Part shown: one piece after another, positions 41,124 to 49,110 of the stretch | Numbering within the stretch: position 1 is the first letter of the stretch | Layout: each line of letters starts with the position of its first letter | From: Amycolatopsis vastitatis | GTDB lineage: Bacteria; Actinomycetota; Actinomycetes; Mycobacteriales; Pseudonocardiaceae | Assembly (NCBI RefSeq): GCF_002234595.1 | Contig: NZ_NMUL01000045.1 | Coordinates: 101,830-165,829, forward strand | Reading direction: 5' to 3' | DNA: 64,000 nucleotides | Notes under the pieces: generated by a model | What the model saw: the letters and a program-made list of their open reading frames with translations, nothing else | Databases searched by the model: none | What the model was told of the DNA's origin: nothing | Translations under genes and position numbers: made by a program

Positions 41124-41899
41124 CCGAACGACGCATCCGGATCGGCTTGCAGCTCCAGCCGCAGCACGCCGACTACGACACCATCCGGCGCACCGCGTCG
41201 GCGGCCGAGGACCTCGGCGCCGACATCGTCTTCAACTGGGACCACTTCTACCCGCTGTACGGCGAGCCCGAGGGCAAGCACTTCGAGTGCTGGACGATGC
41301 TGGGCGCGTGGGCGGAGTCGACGTCCCGGGTGGAGATCGGCGCGCTGGTCACCTGCAACAGCTACCGCAACCCCGAGCTGCTGGCCGACATGGCCCGCAC
41401 GGTCGACCACATCTCGGGCGGGCGGCTCATCCTCGGCATCGGCTCCGGCTGGTTCGAGAAGGACTACGACGAGTACGGCTACGAGTTCGGCACGGCGGGC
41501 GGCCGCCTCGACGACCTGGCGGAGTCCCTCCCCCGGATCGAGTCGCGCCTTGGCAAGCTGAACCCGGCGCCGACCCGCAAGATCCCGGTGCTCATCGGCG
41601 GCGGCGGCGAGAAGAAGACGCTGAAGCTCGTGGCGAAGCACGGCGACATCTGGCACGGCTTCGGCGACCCGGAGGTCGTCGGCCGCAAGGTGAAGATCCT
41701 CGACCAGCACTGCGCGGACGTCGGCCGCGACCCGGCCGAGATCGAGCGCTCGTGCGGCGTGCAGGGCGAGCCGGACGAGCTGGGCCCGAAGCTCCTCGAC
41801 CTGGGCGTCACGACGTTCACGGTCGGCGTGGGCGGCCCGGACCACGACCTCGGCGCGCTGAAGAAGTGGATTGCCTGGCGCGACAAGACCCAGAGCTGA
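41120..41899 (+). CDS. LLM-class F420-dependent oxidoreductase
   Basis: 259 residues, ATG 41120 overlapping crtB's TGA. Luciferase-like TIM barrel: IRIGLQLQPQHADYDTIRR, LGADIVFNWDHFYPL, EIGALVTCNSYRNPELLADM and RLILGIGSGWFEKDYDEYG are typical F420 LLM strands; the conserved RNPELLADMARTVDHIS block supports an F420 rather than FMN cofactor. The tight coupling to crtB suggests it may modify a carotenoid or isoprenoid intermediate, but such proteins often sit beside unrelated genes. It is the last gene of the crt operon. Confidence 0.88.
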   Translation: MTERRIRIGLQLQPQHADYDTIRRTASAAEDLGADIVFNWDHFYPLYGEPEGKHFECWTMLGAWAESTSRVEIGALVTCNSYRNPELLADMARTVDHISGGRLILGIGSGWFEKDYDEYGYEFGTAGGRLDDLAESLPRIESRLGKLNPAPTRKIPVLIGGGGEKKTLKLVAKHGDIWHGFGDPEVVGRKVKILDQHCADVGRDPAEIERSCGVQGEPDELGPKLLDLGVTTFTVGVGGPDHDLGALKKWIAWRDKTQS

Positions 41900-41902
41900 A
41901 TT

Positions 41903-42112
41903 TCACCTCCGCGCCCGGTGCGCGGCGACGCGTTCGCGCGTCGCGCACCGGGGCGAGCAAAACCGCCGCGGGCTGCCGCCGCCTGTGTGCGCGGCTCCGC
42001 CGAAGAAGCCCAGCCTCAAGGTCGGCTTCAGGGTTCTGGTCCGCAACGCGCCACTGCGGCGGGCGACCACCGCCTCGACGATCTCCTGCGCCGGGATCGG
42101 CATGATCACCAT
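41903..42112 (-). CDS. Possible small protein gene in the crt-Rv2175c gap
   Basis: A 69-residue frame begins at ATG 42112 behind AGGGGG at good spacing, and its first 35 codons (MVIMPIPAQEIVEAVVARRS...) use the GC-rich third positions of real genes. The second half is Arg/Ala/Pro-rich and runs through the crt terminator hairpin, which argues against an intact gene. No family recognised; it may be a remnant or no gene at all. Confidence 0.25.
   Translation of the reverse strand: MVIMPIPAQEIVEAVVARRSGALRTRTLKPTLRLGFFGGAAHTGGGSPRRFCSPRCATRERVAAHRARR
41914..41952 (+). terminator. Hairpin after the crt operon
   Basis: A long stem made of CCCGGTGCG (41914-41922) with 41944-41952 and an inner CGACGCG/CGCGTCG stem closed by a TTCG tetraloop (41933-41936), 15 bases after the last stop. 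Likely terminator. Confidence 0.7.
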
Positions 42113-42251
42113 CTGTTACCCCCTGCGGGCAGGGTTCAGGCAAAGTCGTAGCGGCCCATGTCAGGCGCCTCCCGCGCGTGAAAGGCACGCTGACGGCATA
42201 ACCGGCACCCCACCCAGACCCCTCCCTGCCACCCCGATACGAAGCCAGAAC

Positions 42252-42311
42252 ACGGACGGCAGTACCGGGTCAAGGCACGCTTTCCCGCCTTGACGCGGTG
42301 CTACCGTCCGT
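42252..42311. repeat. 60-base imperfect inverted repeat
   Basis: ACGGACGG (42252-42259) pairs with CCGTCCGT (42304-42311); the stem continues with a few mismatches to GTCAAGGC (42269-42276) and GCCTTGAC (42287-42294), leaving a 10-base loop. About 23 of 26 positions can pair. It may be a bidirectional terminator or a small mobile hairpin. Confidence 0.6.
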
Positions 42312-42491
42312 AGTCACAATCCGGCTTCGGGGTGGTGGGTTACCAAGCCGCAACGACACGACACCTACGCGGCCCAGCGACGGCGGCGAGCGTGAAGATC
42401 ACCGGCCCGGCGGCCGGTGTGGTCGCTCCCGGCGTGCCTGCTCACCGCCGCGGCCGTCCAAGCAGCCGCCGCGGTGACCTGTTTGCGCAGG

Positions 42492-42869
42492 TCAGAACGC
42501 CATCGCCTGCGCTCGCCGCTTGACCTCGGTGCCGTGGCTGGTGCGCAGCGCGTTGATGGGGGTGCTGCCCGGCAGCGTGTCGTCCGCGGCGAACAGCCAC
42601 CGCAGCATCTCCGTCCGGCTGTACCCGGAGTCGGCGAGCACGGTGATCGTCCCGGTCAGGCCCTTGACGACCCCGTCCTTCACGAAGAAGTCGCTGGGCA
42701 CGCACAGTTCGCCGCGCCGCCTCACCGCGATCAGCTGCCCGTCCCGCAGCATCTGCCGGACCTTGTTGCTCGACGTCCCGAGGACGTTCGCCACCTCCTG
42801 CAACGGGAGGACCTCGATGGCGGTATCGAGGATGTCTTCGGCGACAGGAATCCCACTCACAGGTGACAC
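42492..42869 (-). CDS. Rv2175c-like DNA-binding protein, substrate candidate of PknL
   Basis: 125 residues from GTG 42869; longer frames would cross the pknL promoter, and GTG 42860 is an alternative. The helix-turn-helix is LPLQEVANVLGTSSNKVRQMLRDG, followed by a wing-like LIAVRRRGELCVPSDFF and a helical C-terminal domain (TVLADSGYSRTEMLRWLF). Family and position, divergent from pknL, match M. tuberculosis Rv2175c, a DNA-binding protein phosphorylated by PknL near its N-terminus. The Thr in LDTAIEV could be such a site, but this is not testable by eye. Confidence 0.88.
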   Translation of the reverse strand: MSPVSGIPVAEDILDTAIEVLPLQEVANVLGTSSNKVRQMLRDGQLIAVRRRGELCVPSDFFVKDGVVKGLTGTITVLADSGYSRTEMLRWLFAADDTLPGSTPINALRTSHGTEVKRRAQAMAF

Positions 42870-42949
42870 TGTGCCACATTTCGTCCCCTCACCCGCTAGT
42901 ACGCACGGGTGACCCGCGAGGTCTCCTCCACGAGGCGTACGCGGTTCCG

Positions 42950-42955
42950 TACGAT
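42950..42955 (+). promoter_or_regulatory. -10 element for leaderless pknL mRNA
   Basis: TACGAT ends eight bases before GTG 42964 and no SD lies between. Confidence 0.4.
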
Positions 42956-42963
42956 CCATACTC

Positions 42964-44991
42964 GTGACACGCACCCACCCCAGCCTGGTCGGCACGCTCC
43001 TGGAGCGGCGCTACCGGGTGGACCGGCTGCTCGCCCACGGCGGAATGTCTTCCGTCTACCGGGGGACGGACACCCGGCTGGACCGTCCGGTCGCGATCAA
43101 GATCATGGACCCGCGGTTCGCGGACGACCGGTCGTTCGTGGACCGGTTCGTGCGGGAGGCCCAGTCCGCGGCACAGCTGCACCACCCGCACGTCGTGGCG
43201 GTGCACGACCAGGGGTTCGACCTGCCGCAGGGTGCGGAGTCGGGGCTGGCGTTCCTGGTGATGGAGCTGGTCGACGGCGGCACGCTGCGCGACCTGCTGG
43301 ACGACAAGGGTCCCTTGGACGTCGCGCTGGCGCTGAGCGTGGCCGAGCCGGTGCTGTCGGCGCTGGCCGCCGCGCACCGGGCAGGCCTGGTGCACCGCGA
43401 CGTGAAGCCGGAGAACGTGCTGATCGGCCGGACGGGACCGCACACCGGCGGCGCGGTGAAGGTCGCCGACTTCGGCCTGGTGCGGGCCGTGGCGAGCGCG
43501 GGCACGACGAGCTCGAGCGTCATCCTCGGCACGGTCGCCTACCTGTCGCCGGAGCAGGTCGCGACCGGCGCGGCCTCCTCGCGCGGCGACGTCTACTCGG
43601 CCGGGATCCTGCTCTACGAAATGCTCACCGGCCGGGTGCCCTACACCGGCGACACCGCGATCTCGGTGGCCTACCGGCATGTGAACGACGACGTGCCGCG
43701 CCCGAGCGAGCTGCGCCCGGACCTCCCGCCGGCGCTGGACGACCTGATCACGCGCGCGACCCGGCGGGACCCGGCGCTGCGCCCGGCCGACGCCGGCGAC
43801 TTCCTGACCGAGCTGACGGCGGTGCGCGCGCAGCTGGGGCTGCTCCCGGTGACCGTGCCGGTCCCGGTTTCGCACGGCCAGGGCGACCTCGCCGACACCG
43901 AGCGGACGCTGCCGCGGATCCCGCAGGTCCTGCCGGACTCCGAGAAGACGATGCCGGTGCACCGGCCCAACCCGACGCAGGCGCTGAGCCACCCGGGCAC
44001 CCCGCCACCGGGGGTGCCCGTGGGCGGCGCGGTGCCGCCGGTGCGGCCGGCCCCGCGGCGGCGGAGCCAGGCGGAACCGGAGAAGCCGAAGGACAACCGG
44101 AAGCGGATCGCCCTGATCGCCGCCGCGGTGCTGCTGTTCGGCGGGCTGATCACGGCGTTCGCGTTCATGCTCACCGACGGCGGCGGCGACAAGATCGCGA
44201 CCGTGCCGAAGCTCGTCGGCCTGAACCAGGCCGCGGCCGGGGACGCGCTGCGGGCGGTGAAACTGAACCCGCAGTTCAGCCAGGAGTTCGACAACACGGC
44301 GCCGTCGAACACCGTGCTGCGCGTCAGCCCCGCGGAGGGCACGACGGTGGCGCCGAACTCCTCGGTGTCGGTCGTGCTGTCGAAGGGCCGCCCGGTGGTG
44401 CCGGACATCCGGCCGGGCACCGCACTGGCCGACGCCGAGCAGGCGATCAAGGCGTCCCAGCTGACGCCGGTCCGCGGGGGCGACGACTTCGATTCCGACG
44501 TCCCGCAGGGCGCCGTCATCCGCACGACGCCGTCGGCGGGCAGCCAGCTCACCATCGGCGGCCAGGTCACGATCATCGTGTCGAAGGGCCCGATCCCGCT
44601 GCCGCCGGTCCCGGACGTCACCGGCCGGTCCAAGGACGAGGCGTTCCAGATCCTGCAGCAGGCCGGGTTCGAGCCGTTCCAGGCGGGCGAGGAGTTCAAG
44701 CAGGACGTCCCGGGCGGGGCGGTGACCCGGACCGACCCGTCGGCCAACACGCAGCCGAAGGCGAAACGGATCGGCGTCTTCGTCAACAACGCCGTCCAGG
44801 TGCCGGACGTCCGGTTCCGCTCGTTCGGCGACGCGCAGAAGATCCTCGAGCAGGCCGGGCTGAAGGCCGACCGCGACGGCGGCCGCGGGCGCGGCGGCGG
44901 CGGGTTCGACTTCGTCTTCGAGCAGGACCCGCAGCCGGGCACGTTCGTGCAGAAGGGCAGCAAGGTCAAGCTGAAGGGCTTCGGGGGATGA
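42964..44991 (+). CDS. pknL: Ser/Thr protein kinase PknL with four PASTA domains
   Basis: 675 residues, GTG 42964. Kinase domain (about residues 10-275): LLAHGGMSSVYRG glycine loop, Lys46 in VAIKIMD, HRDVKPENVL with Asp146, DFG at 169-171, and an activation loop with TTSSS. A Pro-rich juxtamembrane region follows, a TM helix (about 381-403), then four PASTA repeats (about 415-480, 481-546, 547-613, 614-675) that would bind peptidoglycan or lipid II outside. Mycobacterial PknL lacks PASTA units while this copy has them, like corynebacterial PknL and PknB. It is divergent from its presumed substrate gene and coupled (ATGA) to the NfeD-like gene. Confidence 0.95.
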   Translation: MTRTHPSLVGTLLERRYRVDRLLAHGGMSSVYRGTDTRLDRPVAIKIMDPRFADDRSFVDRFVREAQSAAQLHHPHVVAVHDQGFDLPQGAESGLAFLVMELVDGGTLRDLLDDKGPLDVALALSVAEPVLSALAAAHRAGLVHRDVKPENVLIGRTGPHTGGAVKVADFGLVRAVASAGTTSSSVILGTVAYLSPEQVATGAASSRGDVYSAGILLYEMLTGRVPYTGDTAISVAYRHVNDDVPRPSELRPDLPPALDDLITRATRRDPALRPADAGDFLTELTAVRAQLGLLPVTVPVPVSHGQGDLADTERTLPRIPQVLPDSEKTMPVHRPNPTQALSHPGTPPPGVPVGGAVPPVRPAPRRRSQAEPEKPKDNRKRIALIAAAVLLFGGLITAFAFMLTDGGGDKIATVPKLVGLNQAAAGDALRAVKLNPQFSQEFDNTAPSNTVLRVSPAEGTTVAPNSSVSVVLSKGRPVVPDIRPGTALADAEQAIKASQLTPVRGGDDFDSDVPQGAVIRTTPSAGSQLTIGGQVTIIVSKGPIPLPPVPDVTGRSKDEAFQILQQAGFEPFQAGEEFKQDVPGGAVTRTDPSANTQPKAKRIGVFVNNAVQVPDVRFRSFGDAQKILEQAGLKADRDGGRGRGGGGFDFVFEQDPQPGTFVQKGSKVKLKGFGG

Positions 44992-45197
44992 TCGGCAGCC
45001 GAGGCCGCGTGACGGGCACGATCGGCCCCGGCCTCATCGGCGAGGTACTGCTGAACGTCCGGGGCGGCACGGAGGCGTTCTACGCCTACCCGGCCGACCC
45101 GGACGAGTCCTTCGCCTCCGGCACCCAGGTGCTCGTGGTCGACTTCGAACCCCCTCGGACGGTTTACGTCGAGCGGTGGCAACCCCTGAGCCGCTGA
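44988..45197 (+). CDS. Small soluble NfeD-like OB-fold protein
   Basis: 69 residues, ATG 44988 overlapping the pknL stop. The pattern G-x-V-TGTIGPGLIGEVLLNVRGG and TQVLVVDFEPPRTVYVERW resembles the C-terminal OB domain of NfeD/YqiJ proteins, which usually sit next to flotillin-family genes; the membrane part of NfeD is absent. The flotillin gene follows after 58 bases. It probably acts on or with the flotillin at the membrane face. The family call rests on pattern and context. Confidence 0.7.
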   Translation: MIGSRGRVTGTIGPGLIGEVLLNVRGGTEAFYAYPADPDESFASGTQVLVVDFEPPRTVYVERWQPLSR

Positions 45198-45255
45198 CGG
45201 CGTAGAAGGGGGACCAACACACGCACAACAGAAAAAGAGCGAGGGGGTCGGTGCC

Positions 45256-46761
45256 ATGAGTCTCGTCGAAATCCTGCTGTACGCGGCGGGTGGGCTCATC
45301 GTCCTGCTGTTCGTGATCTTCGGGGTCCTGCGGTTGCTGTACAAGGTCGCGGAACCGAACGAAGCGCTGATCATCTCCGGGCTCGGCGTCCGGGTCGACC
45401 GCGCGGACACGGCGGACAGCCTGGGCTTCAAGATCATCACCGGCCGTGGGGTGAACGTCCTGCCCGGCTTCCAGACCGCGCGGCGGCTGTCGCTGGACAC
45501 CCGGGGCGTCAACCTGCAGGTCTCCTGCGTGACCAAGCAGGGCCTGCCGGTCACCGTCCGGGCCGTCGTGATCTACAAGGTCGGGGACGACTTCGCCTCG
45601 ATCGCCAACGCCGCCCGCCGGTTCCTGGACCAGCAGAAGGGCATGAACGACACGATCCACGAGCTCTTCTCCGGGCACCTGCGCTCGATCGTGGGCGGGC
45701 TGACCATCGAGGAGATGATCCACAACCGGGACGCGCTCACCGGCGAGGTGCGCCAGTCCTCGGCCACCGAGATGATCAAGCTGGGGCTGATCGTCGACTC
45801 GCTGCAGATCCAGGAGATCGACGACGAGTCCGGCTACATCCTGAACCTCGGCAAGCCGCACGCCGCCGCGATCGCCGCGTCGGCCCGGATCGCCGAAGCC
45901 CAGCGCGACCAGGAAGCCGCCGAAGTCGAGCAGATCTCGGCCGCGAAGAAGGCCGCCGCCGTCCGCGAAAGCCAGATCCAGCAGGCCGGCTACCAGGCCG
46001 AGGTCGACCAGGCCCGGGCGAAGATGTCCCAATCGGGTCCGCTGGCCGAGGCGACCGCGCGCCAGGAGGTCGTCGTCCAGGAGACGCGGGCGGCCGAGCT
46101 GGAAGCGGCGCTGGCCGAGCAGCGGCTGCAGTCGCAGGTCCGCAAGCCGGCCGACGCGAAGGCGTACGACACCCGGACCGCGGCCGACGCCGCCCGCGAC
46201 GCTTCGATCGCGAAGGCCCAGGCCGAGGCGAAGGAGACCGAGCTGCGGGCCGCGGCGGACGCGACCCGCGTGAAGACGGCCGCCGAGGCCGAGGCGCAGG
46301 CCACGAAGGCACGCGCCGAGGCGATGGCGGGCGCGACCCGGGCGACCGGTGAAGCCGAGGCCGCCGCGGCGAAGGCCCGGGGTCTCGCGGAAGCGGAAGC
46401 CGCGAAGGCACGCGGTCTCGCGGAAGCCGAAGCGGCCCGCGCGAAGGGTCTGGCCGAGGCGGACGCGATCAAGGCGCGCGCGGCGGCGCTGGCGGAGAAC
46501 CAGGAAGCCGTCGTCGCGCAGCAGCTGGCCGAGCGCTGGCCGGAGATCGTCGAGGCCGGCGCGAGCGCGTTCGGCAACATCGATCACATGGTCGTGCTCA
46601 ACGGCGCCGACGGCATGTCCGACATGTTCGCCAAGGCGCTGTCGCTCGGCGGAACCGGCCTCGGCCTGGCCCGCCAGCTGATGGACGCCATGGGCAAGCC
46701 GGCGGACAAGGAGCTCGACGAGGCCGCCCGGCGCAACGGCGAGCTGAAGCTCAGCGACTGA
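45256..46761 (+). CDS. Flotillin/SPFH-domain membrane-microdomain protein
   Basis: 501 residues, ATG 45256. An N-terminal TM helix (LLYAAGGLIVLLFVIFGVLRLLY) precedes an SPFH/PHB domain (about 35-220: NEALIISGLGVRVDR, LPVTVRAVVIYKV, ELFSGHLRSIVGGLTIEEM, RDALTGEV). Residues about 215-430 are a long Ala/Glu/Lys coiled coil typical of flotillins, with three near-identical KARGLAEAEAA units. Flotillins scaffold lipid-raft-like domains. The gene sits behind pknL and the NfeD-like gene, suggesting that a PASTA kinase works within, or controls, this scaffold. A terminator follows. Confidence 0.93.
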   Translation: MSLVEILLYAAGGLIVLLFVIFGVLRLLYKVAEPNEALIISGLGVRVDRADTADSLGFKIITGRGVNVLPGFQTARRLSLDTRGVNLQVSCVTKQGLPVTVRAVVIYKVGDDFASIANAARRFLDQQKGMNDTIHELFSGHLRSIVGGLTIEEMIHNRDALTGEVRQSSATEMIKLGLIVDSLQIQEIDDESGYILNLGKPHAAAIAASARIAEAQRDQEAAEVEQISAAKKAAAVRESQIQQAGYQAEVDQARAKMSQSGPLAEATARQEVVVQETRAAELEAALAEQRLQSQVRKPADAKAYDTRTAADAARDASIAKAQAEAKETELRAAADATRVKTAAEAEAQATKARAEAMAGATRATGEAEAAAAKARGLAEAEAAKARGLAEAEAARAKGLAEADAIKARAAALAENQEAVVAQQLAERWPEIVEAGASAFGNIDHMVVLNGADGMSDMFAKALSLGGTGLGLARQLMDAMGKPADKELDEAARRNGELKLSD

Positions 46762-46776
46762 TCGTTCACCGTGCGT

Positions 46777-46819
46777 GTACGGCCCCTGTGTCCCGGATCA
46801 CAGGGAACAGGGGCCGTAC
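46777..46819 (+). terminator. Terminator after the flotillin gene
   Basis: GTACGGCCCCTGT (46777-46789) pairs with ACAGGGGCCGTAC (46807-46819); an inner TCCC/GGGA extends the stem. It starts 16 bases after the stop. Confidence 0.75.
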
Positions 46820-46867
46820 CCCCGAACGGGGGCGGAAATTCCCGCTCGCTTGTCCTACCGTGGGCGC

Positions 46868-46903
46868 ATGGTGCCGGACCGTGCGTCGCGGGCCGTCCGA
46901 TGA
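46868..46903 (+). CDS. 11-codon leaderless upstream ORF
   Basis: ATG 46868 to TGA 46901-46903 (MVPDRASRAVR). TACCGT (46856-46861) ends six bases before the ATG, as for a leaderless transcript. Its stop overlaps the ATG of the next gene (ATGA), so translation of this small frame may deliver ribosomes to the 46900 start, which lacks an SD. Confidence 0.4.
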   Translation: MVPDRASRAVR

Positions 46904-47601
46904 GCTTCTTCACCGGCGGTCCCCGTGAGCGTCCCCTGTTCCCCGTGCCGGAGCAGGAGCTTTACGCGTTCAACGGCCGGCACTGGACCGACGCCCCGCG
47001 CGAGCACATCGTCCCGGCCGTGCTGCCGTGGGCGCAGCCGCTGGGCCGGTCGGAACGCACGGTGATCGCGCTGCGGGCCATCGAGGTGTGGCCGGAGGCG
47101 CTGACACTGCGCGTCACCGTGTACTCCCGCGACAGCCTGGTCGACAACCCCGCCGAGGGGCTGATCGACCACCGGCGGAAGCCCGACTACAACGGGCTGC
47201 TCATCGGTGTCCTCTACGCCGACGGCAGCCGGGCGAGCTCCGAAACGGTCTCGGTGCCGTCCGCGTCCGAGCCGGAGGACCCGGTGCTGCGGGCGCAACC
47301 GGTCGGCGGCACGCGGTTCGCCGTCGACCACGAGATCTTCCTGTGGCCGCTCCCCTCGGCCGGCCCGCTGAAGCTGGTCGTGCAGTGGACGGACCGCGAG
47401 ATCCCGGAGACGCGGACGACGCTCGACGGCGGCGCGATCCGCGCCGCGTCGAAGGACGCCGCGGAAATCTGGCCGGGGCTCGGCAAGCGGCAGGCGAACG
47501 GCCTGCCGGTCCGCCGCGTCGGCAAGCAGGTCGCGCTCACCCCTGATTGGGGGACAGCGGTGGTCCGCGCGGAAGAACCCGGGCATGCTCCAGGTGATTG
47601 A
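46900..47601 (+). CDS. Conserved-looking hypothetical protein
   Basis: 233 residues from ATG 46900, coupled to an 11-codon upstream ORF. The chain starts MSFFTGGPRERPLFPVPEQE and appears as a beta-rich cytosolic protein (TVIALRAIEVWPEALTLRVTVYS, LKLVVQWTDREIPETR). No signal peptide, TM segment, cysteines or catalytic motif. GC3 usage is normal for the window, so it is a real gene. I do not recognise the family. It stands alone between the flotillin terminator and the acyltransferase gene. Confidence 0.75.
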   Translation: MSFFTGGPRERPLFPVPEQELYAFNGRHWTDAPREHIVPAVLPWAQPLGRSERTVIALRAIEVWPEALTLRVTVYSRDSLVDNPAEGLIDHRRKPDYNGLLIGVLYADGSRASSETVSVPSASEPEDPVLRAQPVGGTRFAVDHEIFLWPLPSAGPLKLVVQWTDREIPETRTTLDGGAIRAASKDAAEIWPGLGKRQANGLPVRRVGKQVALTPDWGTAVVRAEEPGHAPGD

Positions 47602-47787
47602 GTCCCGTTCTTGAGCTGTGAGCCGGGGCACCGCGGCCCGGGGTATCTCGAATGGATGAACGGGGTGGGTCGTTAGCTTCGTGGAAACACGTCGACCACC
47701 CGCCCGTCACGTCGGGCTGGTGCAGTGGGTTTCCTCCCTTCCGACGCACGTGGCCGTGCGCCTCCGCGAAACCCGGAAAGGTCGCCC

Positions 47788-49101
47788 ATGGCAGGCTCGC
47801 CGCTCAGCGCACTCGATGTCGCTTTCCTTTGCCTGGAAAGCGAAACCTCTCCGATGCACATGGGGGCGGTGGTCACCTTCACCGCCCGCGGCCCGGTCGA
47901 TCCCGCCGCGTTGACCGCGTTGCTCGCCGAACGTGCCGCCCGCCTGCCGAAGCTGCGCCAGCGGGCGCGGGCCGAGCTGTTCCCGCCGGGCTCGGCGAGC
48001 TGGGCCGAGGACCCGGAGTTCGTCGCGGCCGACCACATCGAGCACGTGCGGTTGAGCTCGCTGTACGAGCCGGACCCGCTCACGGCCTACGCGTCGCGGT
48101 GGATCGCCGAGCCGCTCGACACGTCCCGGCCGTTGTGGCAGCTGACCCTGGTCACCGGGCTGCCGGACGGGAAGTTCGCGCTGCTGCTGAAACTGCACCA
48201 CGCGCTCACCGACGGCGCGGGGGCGTACGCGGTCGCCGCCGGCCTGCTCGACGGCGTCAAGCTGCCGGAACGGATCTCCCCGTCCCGGCCGATCCCCGCC
48301 CCTCGCTCCACTTTGGACACGGTGAAGGACGCGCTGGGCACGGTGTGGGGCCAGGCGAACGAGGCCGCCGGGATCGCGTCGTCGGTGGTGCGCGCCGCGC
48401 GTCCGCCGCTCTCCCCGGTGTCGGCGCCGCCGTCCGCCGAGCGGCGGCTCGGGTTCGTGCGGCTGCCGCTGACCGAACTGCGCCAGGTGCGCCGGACGCA
48501 CGGCGGCACGACGAACGACGTCGTCCTGGCGGTGCTGGCCGGCGCGCTGCGCGAGTGGCTGGTGAACCGCGGGCAGCGCGCCGACGGCCGCACCCTGCGC
48601 GCGCTGATCCCGGTGAGCGTGCGCGGCCGGGCGGGCGATCAGCTCGGCGGCAACAAGCTGTCGGGTTACCTGTGCGACCTGCCGGTCGGCGAGGACGACC
48701 CGGTCGAGCGGCTCCGGCTGGTCCGCCGGGCGATGACCCGCAACAAGGCGGCGGGCCCGGCCCGCGGCGCGGGGGCGTTGCCGCTGCTCGCCGGCCGCGT
48801 CCCGCCCCTGCTGCACCGGCTGGGCACGCGCACCGCGGGCCTCGCCGCGCCGATGCTGTTCGACCTGGTGATCACCACGGTCCCGGTGCCCCCGGCCCGG
48901 CTGTCGATCGGCGGCGCCCGGCTGGCGGAGATCTACCCGTTCGTGCCGCTGGCCCCGCGCCACGCGGTCGGCATCGCGGTCGCCCCGTACCGCGACTCCG
49001 TCCACATCGGACTCCAGGCCAACGGCGAAGCGGTCCCGGACGTCGGCTCGCTGCGGGACGCGGTCCTCAAGTCGGTGGCCCGCCTGGTGGACGCCTCCTG
49101 A
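47788..49101 (+). CDS. WS/DGAT-type acyltransferase
   Basis: 437 residues, ATG 47788 with AAAGG upstream. The N-terminus (SPLSALDVAFLCLESETSPMHMGAV) and the active-site motif LHHALTDGAG (His137, His138, Asp142, i.e. HHxxxDG) are those of wax ester synthase/diacylglycerol acyltransferases; the downstream LRALIPVSVRG, GGNKLSGYLCDLP and the late YPFVPLAPRHAVGIAV blocks also fit. It would acylate diacylglycerol or long-chain alcohols with acyl-CoA to make storage lipid. A single DGAT domain spans the whole chain. It converges on an XRE regulator gene with nine bases between stops. Confidence 0.9.
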   Translation: MAGSPLSALDVAFLCLESETSPMHMGAVVTFTARGPVDPAALTALLAERAARLPKLRQRARAELFPPGSASWAEDPEFVAADHIEHVRLSSLYEPDPLTAYASRWIAEPLDTSRPLWQLTLVTGLPDGKFALLLKLHHALTDGAGAYAVAAGLLDGVKLPERISPSRPIPAPRSTLDTVKDALGTVWGQANEAAGIASSVVRAARPPLSPVSAPPSAERRLGFVRLPLTELRQVRRTHGGTTNDVVLAVLAGALREWLVNRGQRADGRTLRALIPVSVRGRAGDQLGGNKLSGYLCDLPVGEDDPVERLRLVRRAMTRNKAAGPARGAGALPLLAGRVPPLLHRLGTRTAGLAAPMLFDLVITTVPVPPARLSIGGARLAEIYPFVPLAPRHAVGIAVAPYRDSVHIGLQANGEAVPDVGSLRDAVLKSVARLVDAS

Positions 49102-49110
49102 CGGGCCTCG

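Larger units (their letters stand above)
41900..42491. other. 592-base gap between the crt operon and the Rv2175c-like gene
   Basis: This holds the crt terminator (41914-41952), a doubtful small minus-strand frame, a 60-base imperfect inverted repeat (42252-42311), and then about 180 bases of GC-rich sequence with no gene I can support. In M. tuberculosis this place holds mptA. Confidence 0.5.

Noticed and set aside
45985..46470. Repeated GCGAAGGC/GCGGAAGC strings
   Set aside because: They are codons of the flotillin Ala-Lys-Glu coiled coil, not a DNA repeat or CRISPR.
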